DNA of 64,000 nt from Alistipes provencensis (GCF_900083545.1 NZ_LT559262.1:2637673-2701672); one strand, 5' to 3'. Shown: positions 16,924-24,528, counted from the stretch's first letter. Program-made: numbers and translations. The notes: a model not told the origin generated them from the letters alone.

Positions 16924-17162
16924 AAATCGAGCTGCCTATGGAAAGATAGAAATTTTTGATTTTTAATGCCGCCGTGGCGGCAACGACATATAAAAGCGCA
17001 TCGGCTTTTCTTCTTGCTTTCGAAACTTGGACACTTTTGAAACTGACGGGAATGAGAGTTGATGTTCGTGCTGTTTTACGGCGCGGGCATTTTCTTCATT
17101 TTGTTAGTTGGGCAGTCCAAGGCCTCGAAGGCGGATGAACGAAGTTTGTCCGCGTTTTTTGT
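16924..17162 (+). ncRNA. Probable structured small RNA with own promoter and terminator
   Basis: A gap of 352 bases between era and the gene at 17202 holds no convincing protein gene. It has a -7 box at its left edge and an intrinsic terminator (17131-17160) at its right, defining a transcript of about 240 bases. Inside are a perfect hairpin TGCCGCC gt GGCGGCA (16967-16982) and a second AAAAGC/GCTTTT (16992-17009). The layout resembles the Bacteroidales-1/6S-type RNAs, described as bounded by a Bacteroidota promoter and a terminator, but I cannot test the family. A 60-codon frame starting at a TTG overlaps it and is probably spurious. Confidence 0.5.
17131..17160 (+). terminator. Intrinsic terminator of the small RNA
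   Basis: GCGGA (17131-17135) pairs with TCCGC (17149-17153), with inner AAC/GTT pairs, then GTTTTTT. Confidence 0.7.
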
Positions 17163-17201
17163 GTTTTAACATTTGCTTGATGTAAAATTCTAACTCCTTG
17201 A

Positions 17202-17834
17202 ATGATGAAACGTTTTAATTTGCTTGTGTATGTTTACCGGGGCATAAACACGCTGGAAGAAAAATTCACCCGGAAGACCCATCCTGATTACAAATCCGAT
17301 TTGAGCAGGCATGTTCTGATCGTGACGGGTATATCTATCGGAGCCATACTTATTAGTTCCCTGCTGATGGGTGTAGTCACGAGCTTGTCGCCCGTAAATT
17401 CTTCTTCTGATTTGTCGGTTAGCATGTCTGTAGTGATGGTTTTTCAGGCAATGTTTCCGTTTCTGTGTTGTGCTGCCTACTGGATATATTATTTGAAACG
17501 GCATTTGTATTTGTTCTCGACGACCGGTCAGAAAATCGGATATGGATTGTTCACTTGTGTGATGCTTGCTATTCTGGGACCGTCTATTTTCCCGATACTT
17601 GTTGCCCTTATTTTGCTGACCATTGCTATTTCGGTCGCTTTGTTTCTGTTGAGTGTCGTGATGACGATCATTGCCTTGTTCGACGGAGGAGGTTCGAAAA
17701 AGAAGCGGTTTTCGCTCGACAATGGCGATAAGGTGACCGAGAAATCGGGATTGTTCGGAGAAAAATATTATGAAGGACGCAGCGGAAAATCCTATGAGAC
17801 CAACGATAGCGGCAGGACATTCTACGAAAAGTAG
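17202..17834 (+). CDS. Hypothetical polytopic membrane protein
   Basis: A 210-residue protein I do not recognise. After a polar N-terminus (about 38 residues) come four or five hydrophobic segments, roughly residues 40-62, 78-97, 108-125 and 127-158. A short glycine- and serine-rich cytoplasmic tail with many Lys, Glu and Tyr follows. Codon use is clearly more AT-rich than in the neighbours (many TTT, TTG, ATT, TAT), which suggests a different history. Two ATG codons start the frame (17202 and 17205). The terminator at 17863-17892 follows. Confidence 0.7.
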   Translation: MMKRFNLLVYVYRGINTLEEKFTRKTHPDYKSDLSRHVLIVTGISIGAILISSLLMGVVTSLSPVNSSSDLSVSMSVVMVFQAMFPFLCCAAYWIYYLKRHLYLFSTTGQKIGYGLFTCVMLAILGPSIFPILVALILLTIAISVALFLLSVVMTIIALFDGGGSKKKRFSLDNGDKVTEKSGLFGEKYYEGRSGKSYETNDSGRTFYEK

Positions 17835-17862
17835 CATTTCCCACCGGGTTTCACATGAATAT

Positions 17863-17892
17863 AAAAAGGCTCTCGTTTTCGAGAGCCTTTTT
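17863..17892. terminator. Bidirectional terminator between the 17202 gene and ffh
   Basis: AAAAAGGCTCTC gttttc GAGAGCCTTTTT: a 12-bp symmetrical stem that serves the two convergent genes. Confidence 0.85.
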
Positions 17893-17917
17893 GTCATGAA
17901 GTTTTGTAAAATGTTGC

Positions 17918-19249
17918 CTACCGCCTCATCATGCCGCCCGGCATCTTGGGCATCTTCAGGTTGCCGCCGGCGACGGTTTTCATCATCTTGCGCGTGTCCT
18001 CGAACTGCTTCATCAGGCGGTTCACGTCGGCCATCGTTGTGCCCGAACCCTTGGCGATGCGTTCGCGGCGGCGGGCGTTGATAATCTCGGGCCGCTCGCG
18101 CTCCGCCGGGGTCATCGACGAAATGATCGCCTCGGTCTGCTTGAACACGTCGTCCGGAATATCCACGTTCTTGAGCATCTTGCCCATGCCCGGAAGCATC
18201 GAAGCCAGATCCTTGAGATTACCCATCTTCTTGATCTGCTGAATCTGCGAGATGAAGTCGTTGAAGTTGAACTGGTTCTTGACCAGCTTCTTTTTCAGCT
18301 TGCGGGCCTCCTCCTCGTCGAACTGCTCCTGCGCACGTTCCACGAGCGACACGACGTCGCCCATGCCCAGAATCCGGTCGGCCATACGCTCGGGGTGGAA
18401 CACCTGCAGGGCGTCCATCTTCTCGCCGCTCGAAATGAATTTGAGGGGCTTGTTGACCACCGAACGGATCGAAATGGCAGCGCCGCCGCGGGTGTCGCCG
18501 TCCAGCTTCGTGAGGACCACGCCGTCGAAATCCAACCGGTCGTTGAACTCCTTGGCGGTGTTCACGGCGTCCTGACCTGTCATGGCGTCCACCACGAACA
18601 GCGTCTCCGAAGGCTTCACGGCAGCTTTGATGGCCGTGATCTCCTGCATCATCGCCTCGTCCACGGCCAGACGTCCCGCCGTATCGACGATCACCACGTT
18701 GCAGTTGTTCTGACGGGCGTATTTGATACCGTTCTCGGCGATCTGCACCGGATTCTTGCTGCCCTCTTCGGTGTAGACCTCCACGCCGATCTGCCCGCCG
18801 AGCACCTTCAACTGGTCGATGGCCGCGGGACGGTAGACGTCGCCGGCTACCAGCAATACCTGACGGCCCTTCTTCGACTTGAGCATCGCGGCCAGCTTGC
18901 CCGAGAAGGTGGTCTTACCCGAACCTTGCAGACCCGCGATCAGGATCACGGCCGGCGTACCCTCCAGCCGGATGTCTGTGGCCGTGCCGCCCATCAGTTC
19001 GGCCAGCTCGTCGCGCACGATCTTGGTCATCATCTGGCCCGGCTTGACGGCCTTGAGCACGTCCTGACCCAGCGCCTTCTGCTTCACCTCGTCGGTGAAG
19101 GACTTGGCTACCTTGTAGTTGACGTCGGCGTCGATCAGCGCGCGGCGAATCTCCTTGAGCGTCTCCGCGATGTTGATTTCGGAGATGCGGCCCTCGCCCT
19201 TGAGGATTTTAAACGACCGTTCGAGTTTATCTGTTAAATTTTCAAACAT
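17918..19249 (-). CDS. ffh: Signal recognition particle protein Ffh
   Basis: A 443-residue SRP54-type GTPase that binds signal sequences and SRP RNA and delivers ribosomes to FtsY. The N domain is followed by G1 GLQGSGKTT (about 107-115), DTAGR (about 190), and TKLDGDTRGGAA (about 250-261). A methionine-rich M domain ends in KMPKMPGGMMRR. The frame is open 19 codons further upstream (to 19306), but the family start MFENLTDKLE is at 19249, with a -7 box 26 bases before it. Confidence 0.96.
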   Translation of the reverse strand: MFENLTDKLERSFKILKGEGRISEINIAETLKEIRRALIDADVNYKVAKSFTDEVKQKALGQDVLKAVKPGQMMTKIVRDELAELMGGTATDIRLEGTPAVILIAGLQGSGKTTFSGKLAAMLKSKKGRQVLLVAGDVYRPAAIDQLKVLGGQIGVEVYTEEGSKNPVQIAENGIKYARQNNCNVVIVDTAGRLAVDEAMMQEITAIKAAVKPSETLFVVDAMTGQDAVNTAKEFNDRLDFDGVVLTKLDGDTRGGAAISIRSVVNKPLKFISSGEKMDALQVFHPERMADRILGMGDVVSLVERAQEQFDEEEARKLKKKLVKNQFNFNDFISQIQQIKKMGNLKDLASMLPGMGKMLKNVDIPDDVFKQTEAIISSMTPAERERPEIINARRRERIAKGSGTTMADVNRLMKQFEDTRKMMKTVAGGNLKMPKMPGGMMRR

Positions 19250-19274
19250 GGTTGTTGTAGCTTGTTTCAGAGGG

Positions 19275-19282
19275 CAAAGGTA
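19275..19282 (-). promoter_or_regulatory. -7 box (TACCTTTG) for ffh
   Basis: Minus-strand consensus match 26 bases before the ATG at 19249. It lies inside the over-extended frame, which supports the shorter start. Confidence 0.55.
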
Positions 19283-19333
19283 ATAAAAAACGGGAAAATG
19301 CCACAAATTTGCGGCCTAACTTTTAGACTGGAA

Positions 19334-19912
19334 TCAGCGGAGCAATCCGGCCTCGTAATAAATGACGATCTGCTCGATCATCCGGTCCTCGCCCTCCTTG
19401 TCGTACTGCGATTTGAGGTCCTGTCCGAAGATTTTCGAGATGCCCTGCCAGAACCCCGCCACGAAGCCGCCCCGGAACTCCTTCAGCACCTCGTAGGCGG
19501 TGTATTCCGTTTCGCGGTCGATGAGTTTCAGCAGCACGCGGCCCTGCGTGCGGGTCATGCGTTTCAGCACGGGGGTGTATTCGTCCTTGATTTCGTGGTA
19601 AATCTGCTTGATATACTCCTTCTGGGCTTTCTTGGTGGGCAGGCGAGTCAGTTCGGCCTCCATCGTCGCCATCTTGGCCCGGGCGATCTTGGCAATGGGG
19701 TAGACCTTCTTCACGGCGTCCACCAGCCGGCGGTAACGCCGCAGGTCCACCGGACGGCTGAAGACATAGACCGGCAGGATGTGGACCAGCGGAATCGAAT
19801 CGCCCCGCTCGACGGCCCACTCCTGATGCCAGAAGCCGCGTCCGCCCTGCGCCTGCGCTTCGGGAAGCGCGGCAAACGATGCGAGGAACAGCAGGACGGC
19901 CCATTTTTTCAT
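19334..19912 (-). CDS. DUF4294-family secreted protein
   Basis: A 192-residue protein with a signal peptide (MKKWAVLLFLASFAALPEAQAQ). A conserved helical body follows, including RRYRRLVDAVKKVYPIAK and QGRVLLKLIDRETEYTAYEVLKEFRGGFVAGFWQ. These segments match DUF4294, a Bacteroidota family of unknown function. The frame continues 13 codons upstream to 19951, but that stretch covers the promoter, so the ATG at 19912 is the probable start. Confidence 0.8.
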   Translation of the reverse strand: MKKWAVLLFLASFAALPEAQAQGGRGFWHQEWAVERGDSIPLVHILPVYVFSRPVDLRRYRRLVDAVKKVYPIAKIARAKMATMEAELTRLPTKKAQKEYIKQIYHEIKDEYTPVLKRMTRTQGRVLLKLIDRETEYTAYEVLKEFRGGFVAGFWQGISKIFGQDLKSQYDKEGEDRMIEQIVIYYEAGLLR

Positions 19913-19929
19913 GATCGGCGAAATTTGCT

Positions 19930-19937
19930 TATCTTTG
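19930..19937 (+). promoter_or_regulatory. -7 box (TATCTTTG) for the FlK-like thioesterase gene
   Basis: Plus-strand consensus match 46 bases before the ATG at 19984. One base separates it from the mirrored minus-strand box. Confidence 0.55.
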
Positions 19938-19938
19938 G

Positions 19939-19946
19939 CAAAGATA
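19939..19946 (-). promoter_or_regulatory. -7 box (TATCTTTG) for the DUF4294 gene
   Basis: Minus-strand consensus match 26 bases before the start at 19912. Together with the plus-strand box it forms the near-palindrome TATCTTTGGCAAAGATA. Confidence 0.55.
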
Positions 19947-19983
19947 ATCATATTCCGTAAACGAAATTCAGACGCAGGATATT

Positions 19984-20358
19984 ATGCTTGAAAAAGGACT
20001 TTCCGCCCGCAGCGCCGCGACCGTGGCCCCGGGCAATACGGCCGCCGCGATGGGTTCGGGCGACCTCGATGTATTCGCCACGCCCGCGATGGTGGCGCTG
20101 ATGGAGAACGCCGCGATGACGGCCGTGGCCTCCTGCCTGCCCGAAGGCTCGACCACCGTCGGCGCCGAGATGAACGTCACGCACATCAAACCCTCGGGAC
20201 TGGGCGCCGAAATCACCGCCACGGCCGTGCTGACCGAGGTCGAGGGGCGCAAACTGACCTTCAACGTCGGGGCCCGCGACGCCGAGGGGATGATCGGCGA
20301 GGGCGTCCACATCCGCTACGTCGTCGACCGCGCGAAATTCATGGCCAAACTCGGCTGA
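19984..20358 (+). CDS. FlK-like hotdog thioesterase
   Basis: A 124-residue single hotdog domain. DVFATPAMVALMENAAM (residues 23-39) carries the Thr and Glu, and NVTHIKPSGLGAE (about 60-72) carries the His that make up the fluoroacetyl-CoA-thioesterase-type catalytic triad. The family hydrolyses small acyl-CoA esters; the natural substrate here is unknown. The VanW gene starts 2 bases after the stop, so the two are probably cotranscribed. Confidence 0.85.
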   Translation: MLEKGLSARSAATVAPGNTAAAMGSGDLDVFATPAMVALMENAAMTAVASCLPEGSTTVGAEMNVTHIKPSGLGAEITATAVLTEVEGRKLTFNVGARDAEGMIGEGVHIRYVVDRAKFMAKLG

Positions 20359-20360
20359 CC

Positions 20361-21188
20361 GTGGAGCAGTCCACGCCCCGACCGCTGAAACGCTCGCGGT
20401 TGCGCCTCTGGTGCGGCCGCCTCTGGTACACCTTCCTGCGCTACGGGACGTGGTATTTCGGCGGACTGCGCTTCGCCCGGAAAGCCTCGGCCCCGGGGTG
20501 TCCCCACCTGCATTTCCAACACCGGACACCGCTGCTGCGCAAGCTGAAGGACGTGGACATGCAGTACCAATATAACAAGATCACCAACCTCCGGCTGGCC
20601 GCCGCACACCTCGACGGCGTGGTCCTGCGTCCCGGCGAGACGTTCAGTTACTGGCGGCTAATCGGGCATCCGACACGCCGCAAGGGGTATCTCGACGGCA
20701 TCGTGCTTTTTTGCGGCACCTTCCGCCCGGGCGTCGGGGGCGGGCTGTGCCAGTTGTCGAACCTGATCTTCTGGATGACGCTCCACACGCCCCTGACCGT
20801 CGTGGAACGCTACCGCCACTCCTACGACGTCTTTCCCGACAGCGGCCGCACGCAGCCTTTCGGCAGCGGCGCCACATGCGTCTATCCCTACCGCGACCTG
20901 ATGATCCGCAACGACACGCAGACCACGTTCCGGCTCCACGTCACCGTCGGCGGGGAGTTCCTCGAAGGGGAGTGGCGGGCCGACCGGCGTCCGGAGTTCG
21001 CCTACCGCGTCGTCGAGCGCGACCATTGCATGAAGAGCGAGTGGTGGGGCGGTTACAGCCGTCACAACAAACTTTTCCGCGAGGTCTACGACACCGAGGG
21101 GCGTTGTGTCGACGTGCAGTATATTACCGGCAACGACGCGCTGATGATGTACTCGCCGTTCCTTTCCGAGACGACCGGAGAACCCTGA
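20361..21188 (+). CDS. VanW-family protein
   Basis: A 275-residue protein with the VanW signature: NKITNLRLAAAHLDGVVLRPGETFSYWR (about residues 73-100), then GVGGGLCQLSNLIFW and RHSYDVFPDSGRTQPFGSGATC. VanW is an accessory gene of some vancomycin-resistance clusters, but stand-alone members are widespread and their role is unclear. No resistance cluster is present here. The only reasonable start is the GTG at 20361, because the next Met is at codon 66. Confidence 0.85.
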   Translation: MEQSTPRPLKRSRLRLWCGRLWYTFLRYGTWYFGGLRFARKASAPGCPHLHFQHRTPLLRKLKDVDMQYQYNKITNLRLAAAHLDGVVLRPGETFSYWRLIGHPTRRKGYLDGIVLFCGTFRPGVGGGLCQLSNLIFWMTLHTPLTVVERYRHSYDVFPDSGRTQPFGSGATCVYPYRDLMIRNDTQTTFRLHVTVGGEFLEGEWRADRRPEFAYRVVERDHCMKSEWWGGYSRHNKLFREVYDTEGRCVDVQYITGNDALMMYSPFLSETTGEP

Positions 21189-21193
21189 AACGC

Positions 21194-21221
21194 AGGAAGC
21201 GGGGCATTTGCCCCGCTTCCT
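21194..21221. terminator. Terminator between VanW and NhaD genes
   Basis: AGGAAGCGGGGC attt GCCCCGCTTCCT: a 12-bp perfect stem between convergent genes, with only a weak T tract. Confidence 0.65.
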
Positions 21222-21226
21222 CTGTC

Positions 21227-22573
21227 TTACAGCCCGACGATCAGGTGTTCGAGCCAGATCACCGCGATTCCCGCCACATAACCCGCCAGAGCCAGCAGCG
21301 TGATCCGTTTGAGATACCACCCGAAGTTGATCTTTTCGAGGCCCATCGCCACGACGCCCGCCGCCGAACCGATAATCAGCAGGCTTCCGCCCACACCGGC
21401 GCAGTAGGTCAGCAGGTGCCAGAACAAGCCGTCCTGCACGAAATTCTGCGCGAAGGCCGGATCGACGCTTGCAGCCACCGCCGCGGCGTCGGAAACGGGG
21501 TACATGCCCATGCAGGCGGCCACCAGCGGCACGTTGTCCACCACCGACGAGAGCAGGCCGATGGCCCCCGCGATGGTGAATACCTCGTGTACGGTCTTGT
21601 CCAGCCAGTCGGCCATGTCGGTCAGCACGCCTCCGGTTTGCAGGGCGCCTACGGCCATCAGGATGCCGAGGAAGAAGAGTATCGTCGGCATGTCGATGTG
21701 TTTCAGTACTTTCGACACGCGCGGCTGGATCGATTCCTCCATATTGCGGATGCTGCGTTTGCGGTCGTAGATGATCTCGGTCAGTATCCACATGAATCCC
21801 AGCGACACCATCATGCCCATGTAGGGCGGCAGCCCGGTGAGGCTCTTGAAGACCGGCACGAACAGCAGGCTCAGTACGCCCACGATGAGGATGAACCTGC
21901 GCAGGCGCGGCCCGATGCACTCGGGGCATCCCGTTGCGAGGGCCTTGGCGCTGACCTGTGCCGCCGGCCTGTCGGCGACGTAGCGGCTGGCGATGGCCGT
22001 GGGGATGATTACCGACACGAGGCACGGCAGGAAGAGGTTGGCGACGAGGTTCGAGGCCGTGACGTTGCCGCGCATCCACAGCATGATGGTCGTCACGTCG
22101 CCGATGGGCGACCATGCGCCGCCGCTGTTGGCGGCGATGACGATCACGCTGGCGAATATCCACCGCTCTTTCTTGTTGGCGATCAGCCGCCGCAGCAGCA
22201 TGACCATGATGATCGTGGTGGTCATGTTGTCCAGCGCCGCCGACATGAAGAACGTGATGATGGAGAGCAGCCACATCAGCTTGCGCTTGTTGCGCGTGGT
22301 GATGTGGTCGGTGATGACGCTGAATCCCCCGTAACTGTCGATCAGGTCCACGATGGTCATGGCGCCGATCAGGAAGACCAGTATCTCGCAGGTGTCACCC
22401 AACTGATCGACCAGTTCGTGCTGGATCTTGGGATCGTTGCCCATGAGACTGAAGACGGTCCAGATCGCTCCCGCCATGAGCAGGGCGACGGCCGATTTGT
22501 CGATCCTCGTCTTGTGCTCGAGTGCGATGAACAGGTAGCCCACCACGAAGAGCAGAATCATTGTCGTTATCAT
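21227..22573 (-). CDS. nhaD: NhaD-family Na+/H+ antiporter
   Basis: A 448-residue polytopic protein with about twelve membrane segments. Motifs of the ion-transporter/NhaD family include SVVDNVPLVAACMGM (about residues 342-356), GGAWSPIGDVTTIML (about 150-164) and the repeat DNMTTTIIMVMLLRR in the first half. By family it exports sodium in exchange for protons across the inner membrane. It is a single-gene unit with its own -7 box. Confidence 0.9.
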   Translation of the reverse strand: MITTMILLFVVGYLFIALEHKTRIDKSAVALLMAGAIWTVFSLMGNDPKIQHELVDQLGDTCEILVFLIGAMTIVDLIDSYGGFSVITDHITTRNKRKLMWLLSIITFFMSAALDNMTTTIIMVMLLRRLIANKKERWIFASVIVIAANSGGAWSPIGDVTTIMLWMRGNVTASNLVANLFLPCLVSVIIPTAIASRYVADRPAAQVSAKALATGCPECIGPRLRRFILIVGVLSLLFVPVFKSLTGLPPYMGMMVSLGFMWILTEIIYDRKRSIRNMEESIQPRVSKVLKHIDMPTILFFLGILMAVGALQTGGVLTDMADWLDKTVHEVFTIAGAIGLLSSVVDNVPLVAACMGMYPVSDAAAVAASVDPAFAQNFVQDGLFWHLLTYCAGVGGSLLIIGSAAGVVAMGLEKINFGWYLKRITLLALAGYVAGIAVIWLEHLIVGL

Positions 22574-22605
22574 TATATGCGCATCAATTAAAAGTACGAT
22601 AATTG

Positions 22606-22613
22606 CAAAGTTA
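22606..22613 (-). promoter_or_regulatory. -7 box (TAACTTTG) for nhaD
   Basis: Minus-strand consensus match 33 bases before the start at 22573. Confidence 0.55.
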
Positions 22614-22686
22614 ATAAATTGCCGGTGTTCCGGTTGTCGGATCAGGCATTTTTTGTGGTCCCGATTGGATTTTGGAATTTTTTATA

Positions 22687-22694
22687 TATCTTTG
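22687..22694 (+). promoter_or_regulatory. -7 box (TATCTTTG) for tRNA-Gln
   Basis: Exact consensus match 22 bases before the mature tRNA 5' end. Confidence 0.6.
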
Positions 22695-22716
22695 TCGTCG
22701 CTTTCGAGCGAATGTT

Positions 22717-22787
22717 TGAGCTGTGGTGTAATGGTAACACAGCAGATTTTGGTTCTGTCGTTCTGGGTTCGAATCCCGGCAGCTCAA
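22717..22787 (+). tRNA. tRNA-Gln (anticodon TTG)
   Basis: The acceptor strands TGAGCTG and CAGCTCA pair over 7 bp. The D arm contains GGTGTAATGGTAACAC, the anticodon loop TTTTGGT is closed by CAGA/TCTG, and the T arm carries GGGTTCGAATCCC. The anticodon TTG reads CAA (and CAG) glutamine codons. CCA is not encoded. Confidence 0.95.
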
Positions 22788-22828
22788 CAAAAAAGGGTGG
22801 TCATGCGACCATCCTTTTTTGTTGAGCT
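22781..22828 (+). terminator. Long inverted repeat and terminator overlapping the tRNA 3' end
   Basis: A 22-base arm starting at AGCTCAACAAAAAAGG (22781-22802) pairs with 22807-22828 across the loop ATGC, with one G-T wobble. It contains the terminator core followed by TTTTTTG, but its outer part includes the last bases of tRNA-Gln. A further palindrome TGAGCT aa AGCTCA follows at 22823-22836. Confidence 0.75.
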
Positions 22829-22991
22829 AAAGCTCACATGGACAATCCTCCCAAACCCTCCTTTAAGTTCCTTTTCGTTGCTTTCGCTCGGCATAGTCTG
22901 CAAGCAGCCTTTGCTCTCGCTTACTCGCAACGTTGAAAAGGAGGGCTTTATGGAGTGCTGTTTCCCGGTCTTATTTTGCTGCAAGCCTGCG

Positions 22992-23243
22992 TCAGCGTAT
23001 TTTGCGGTGCGAGACGAGTGCCGCGATCCACAGCAGTACGACCGAGCCGATGACGGCCGTGGCCAAGCTGGCCAGCGTGCCCACGGGCACCCATCCGAAA
23101 AGTGAAAATATCCAGCCTCCCAGCACACCGCCGATAAGCCCGACGATCAGGTTGACGAAGAGTCCCGAGCTGCCTCCCTTGACGATCAGGTTGGCGATCC
23201 ATCCGGCCGTCAGGCCGAGGAGCAGATACCATAGAAAATACAT
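22992..23243 (-). CDS. GlsB/YeaQ/YmgE-family membrane protein
   Basis: An 83-residue protein with three hydrophobic, glycine-rich segments. GLTAGWIANLIVKGG and NLIVGLIGGVLGGWIFSLFG match the transglycosylase-associated (YeaQ/YmgE) family of general-stress inner-membrane proteins. The biochemical function is not established. About 160 bases between the tRNA repeats and this gene hold no gene. They do contain a 9-bp inverted pair CCCTCCTTT / AAAGGAGGG near 22855 and 22938. Confidence 0.88.
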   Translation of the reverse strand: MYFLWYLLLGLTAGWIANLIVKGGSSGLFVNLIVGLIGGVLGGWIFSLFGWVPVGTLASLATAVIGSVVLLWIAALVSHRKIR

Positions 23244-23295
23244 ATTCGTGCGTTTTAGAACACACGACTTGTTGCAAAATTCGTTCCCGAACCGC

Positions 23296-23544
23296 TCACA
23301 ACGCCTTTTTCAGCGCTTTTGCCAACTGATCGGGACACGAGGTGCCCCGGCCCCGGCAGTCGATGCCTTCGAGACGCGCCACGGCTTCCGCAGCCTTCAT
23401 GCCCCGCACGAGCGCCGCGACGCCCTGCTGGTTGCCGTGGCAGCCGCCCGTGAATGCGACGCTGCGGACGATGCCGTCCTCCACCTCGATCTCGATCTGC
23501 CGCGAGCAGGTTCCCTCGCAGGCGTGGGTTATTTTCCGTATCAT
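23296..23544 (-). CDS. TSCPD-domain protein (TIGR03905-like)
   Basis: An 82-residue protein with four or more cysteines, including ACEGTCSRQI near the N-terminus, GGCHGN in the middle and GTSCPDQLAKAL at the end, which is the TSCPD signature. The domain resembles the C-terminal cysteine-rich region of vitamin-B12-dependent ribonucleotide reductases, where it may bind metal or act as a redox tail. The stand-alone form has no proven function. Confidence 0.85.
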   Translation of the reverse strand: MIRKITHACEGTCSRQIEIEVEDGIVRSVAFTGGCHGNQQGVAALVRGMKAAEAVARLEGIDCRGRGTSCPDQLAKALKKAL

Positions 23545-23570
23545 AAGCTGTCGTGTGACGAAAGAAACAA

Positions 23571-23598
23571 AAAGAGCCGCAAATCATTGCAGCTCTTT
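23571..23598 (-). terminator. Intrinsic terminator of yajC
   Basis: On the minus strand AAAGAGC and GCTCTTT form the stem, with inner GCAA/TTGC pairs, followed by TTGTTTC. It lies 19 bases past the yajC stop. Confidence 0.7.
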
Positions 23599-23616
23599 AT
23601 GATATGTCGGTTACCT

Positions 23617-23937
23617 CTACTGACGCTGGAGGTCCGAGTTGTCGGCTACGACCATGTTCTTGTCGATGCGCAGCGTGACGTTGCCGTCAACCTCGATCAG
23701 CAGGGTGGTCTCCTTGATCTCCTTCACGACGCCGTAGATACCGCCGGCGGTGATGATCTTGTCGCCCTTTTTCAGGCTGTTGCGGAACTCCTGCATCTGC
23801 TTGCGGCGCTTGGACTCGGGACGCCACATGAAGAGCCAGAGAACCAGCACCATGAGGCCGATCATAATGATGAAACTGTACTGCTGCATGAAACCCGGCT
23901 GGGGTTCTATGGGCGCGCCCTGAAGAAAATTAATCAT
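23617..23937 (-). CDS. yajC: Preprotein translocase subunit YajC
   Basis: A 106-residue protein with one N-terminal membrane helix (IIMIGLMVLVLWLFMW, about residues 24-40). The YajC core follows: RPESKRRKQMQEFRNSLKKGDKIITAGGIYGVVKEI. YajC associates with SecDF at the Sec translocon. Two possible -7 boxes lie upstream. The DUF1573-nusB pair is encoded just upstream on the same strand, an order common in Bacteroidales. Confidence 0.92.
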   Translation of the reverse strand: MINFLQGAPIEPQPGFMQQYSFIIMIGLMVLVLWLFMWRPESKRRKQMQEFRNSLKKGDKIITAGGIYGVVKEIKETTLLIEVDGNVTLRIDKNMVVADNSDLQRQ

Positions 23938-23977
23938 ACTGTTATTCTGTTTTAAGTGTTTATTTCAGTGAACGAAG

Positions 23978-23985
23978 CAAAGATA
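23978..23985 (-). promoter_or_regulatory. -7 box (TATCTTTG) for yajC, proximal
   Basis: Minus-strand consensus match 41 bases before the yajC start. Confidence 0.55.
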
Positions 23986-24067
23986 CGAAAAAGAACGGAC
24001 AATGCCAAAACCGGATTGGACCCGGTTTTGCAAAACGGCCCGACTCCTAAAAGGGTCGTTACGACCC

Positions 24068-24075
24068 CAAAGATA
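24068..24075 (-). promoter_or_regulatory. Possible second -7 box (TATCTTTG) for yajC, distal
   Basis: Another exact minus-strand match, 131 bases before yajC and just past the DUF1573 stop. Confidence 0.4.
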
Positions 24076-24101
24076 CGAATTATTGCGGAATAAACAAGCA
24101 T

Positions 24102-24515
24102 TTATTCCACATCGGCTTCGATGAAGAGCCGCAGGGGCTGCTGTGCGCCCGCCAGCGAGATGTCCATGGTTTTGAGCTGCCAGCCCCATTCGCCGCGCGA
24201 ATCGAACGTGAGCGTCACCTGCTGAGCGTCCCCCGGAGCAATGGGCTGGGAATCAAATTCGAGGGTCGTGCATCCGCAACTGCGCCGGTAGGAGGCGACG
24301 GCCACCGGACGGCTCGCGTCGTTGGCCAGCCACAGCCGCAACTGGGCGATCTCGCCCGATCCGAGGCGTCCGAAACGCACGGTGTCGGTGCCTCCCGTGG
24401 TGAGCATCGAATCCGTAAGCGCGATAATCCGGCCTTTGCGTTCGGTCGTCTGCGGCCGGGTGCCGCATGCAGCCGTCAGGGCGGCCAAAAAAAGGATCGC
24501 AAGCGCGCGGAACAT
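24102..24515 (-). CDS. DUF1573-domain lipoprotein
   Basis: A 137-residue protein with a lipobox at ALTAAC (Cys17), so probably membrane-anchored. The rest is one DUF1573 domain of immunoglobulin-like type with the characteristic SCGCTT motif (YRRSCGCTTLEF, about residues 79-90) and a PIAPGDAQQVTLTFDSRG strand pair. DUF1573 proteins are common next to nusB and yajC in Bacteroidales; their function is unknown. The gene starts 13 bases after nusB ends. Confidence 0.85.
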   Translation of the reverse strand: MFRALAILFLAALTAACGTRPQTTERKGRIIALTDSMLTTGGTDTVRFGRLGSGEIAQLRLWLANDASRPVAVASYRRSCGCTTLEFDSQPIAPGDAQQVTLTFDSRGEWGWQLKTMDISLAGAQQPLRLFIEADVE

Positions 24516-24528
24516 GCCGGAGAAGGGG

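Noticed and set aside
16956-17138. A 60-codon frame (starts at TTG) in the era-17202 gap
   Set aside because: It lies wholly inside a stretch bounded by a promoter and a terminator, contains the hairpins, and has no ATG start near a ribosome site. A structured RNA explains the region better.
20361-21188. VanW as evidence of a vancomycin-resistance cluster
   Set aside because: No VanA/B-type ligase, VanH, VanX or VanRS homologues are nearby; stand-alone VanW proteins are common.
22850-22950. Inverted pair CCCTCCTTT / AAAGGAGGG after the tRNA as a mobile-element end
   Set aside because: Only 9 bp, no transposase or target duplication nearby; likely chance.
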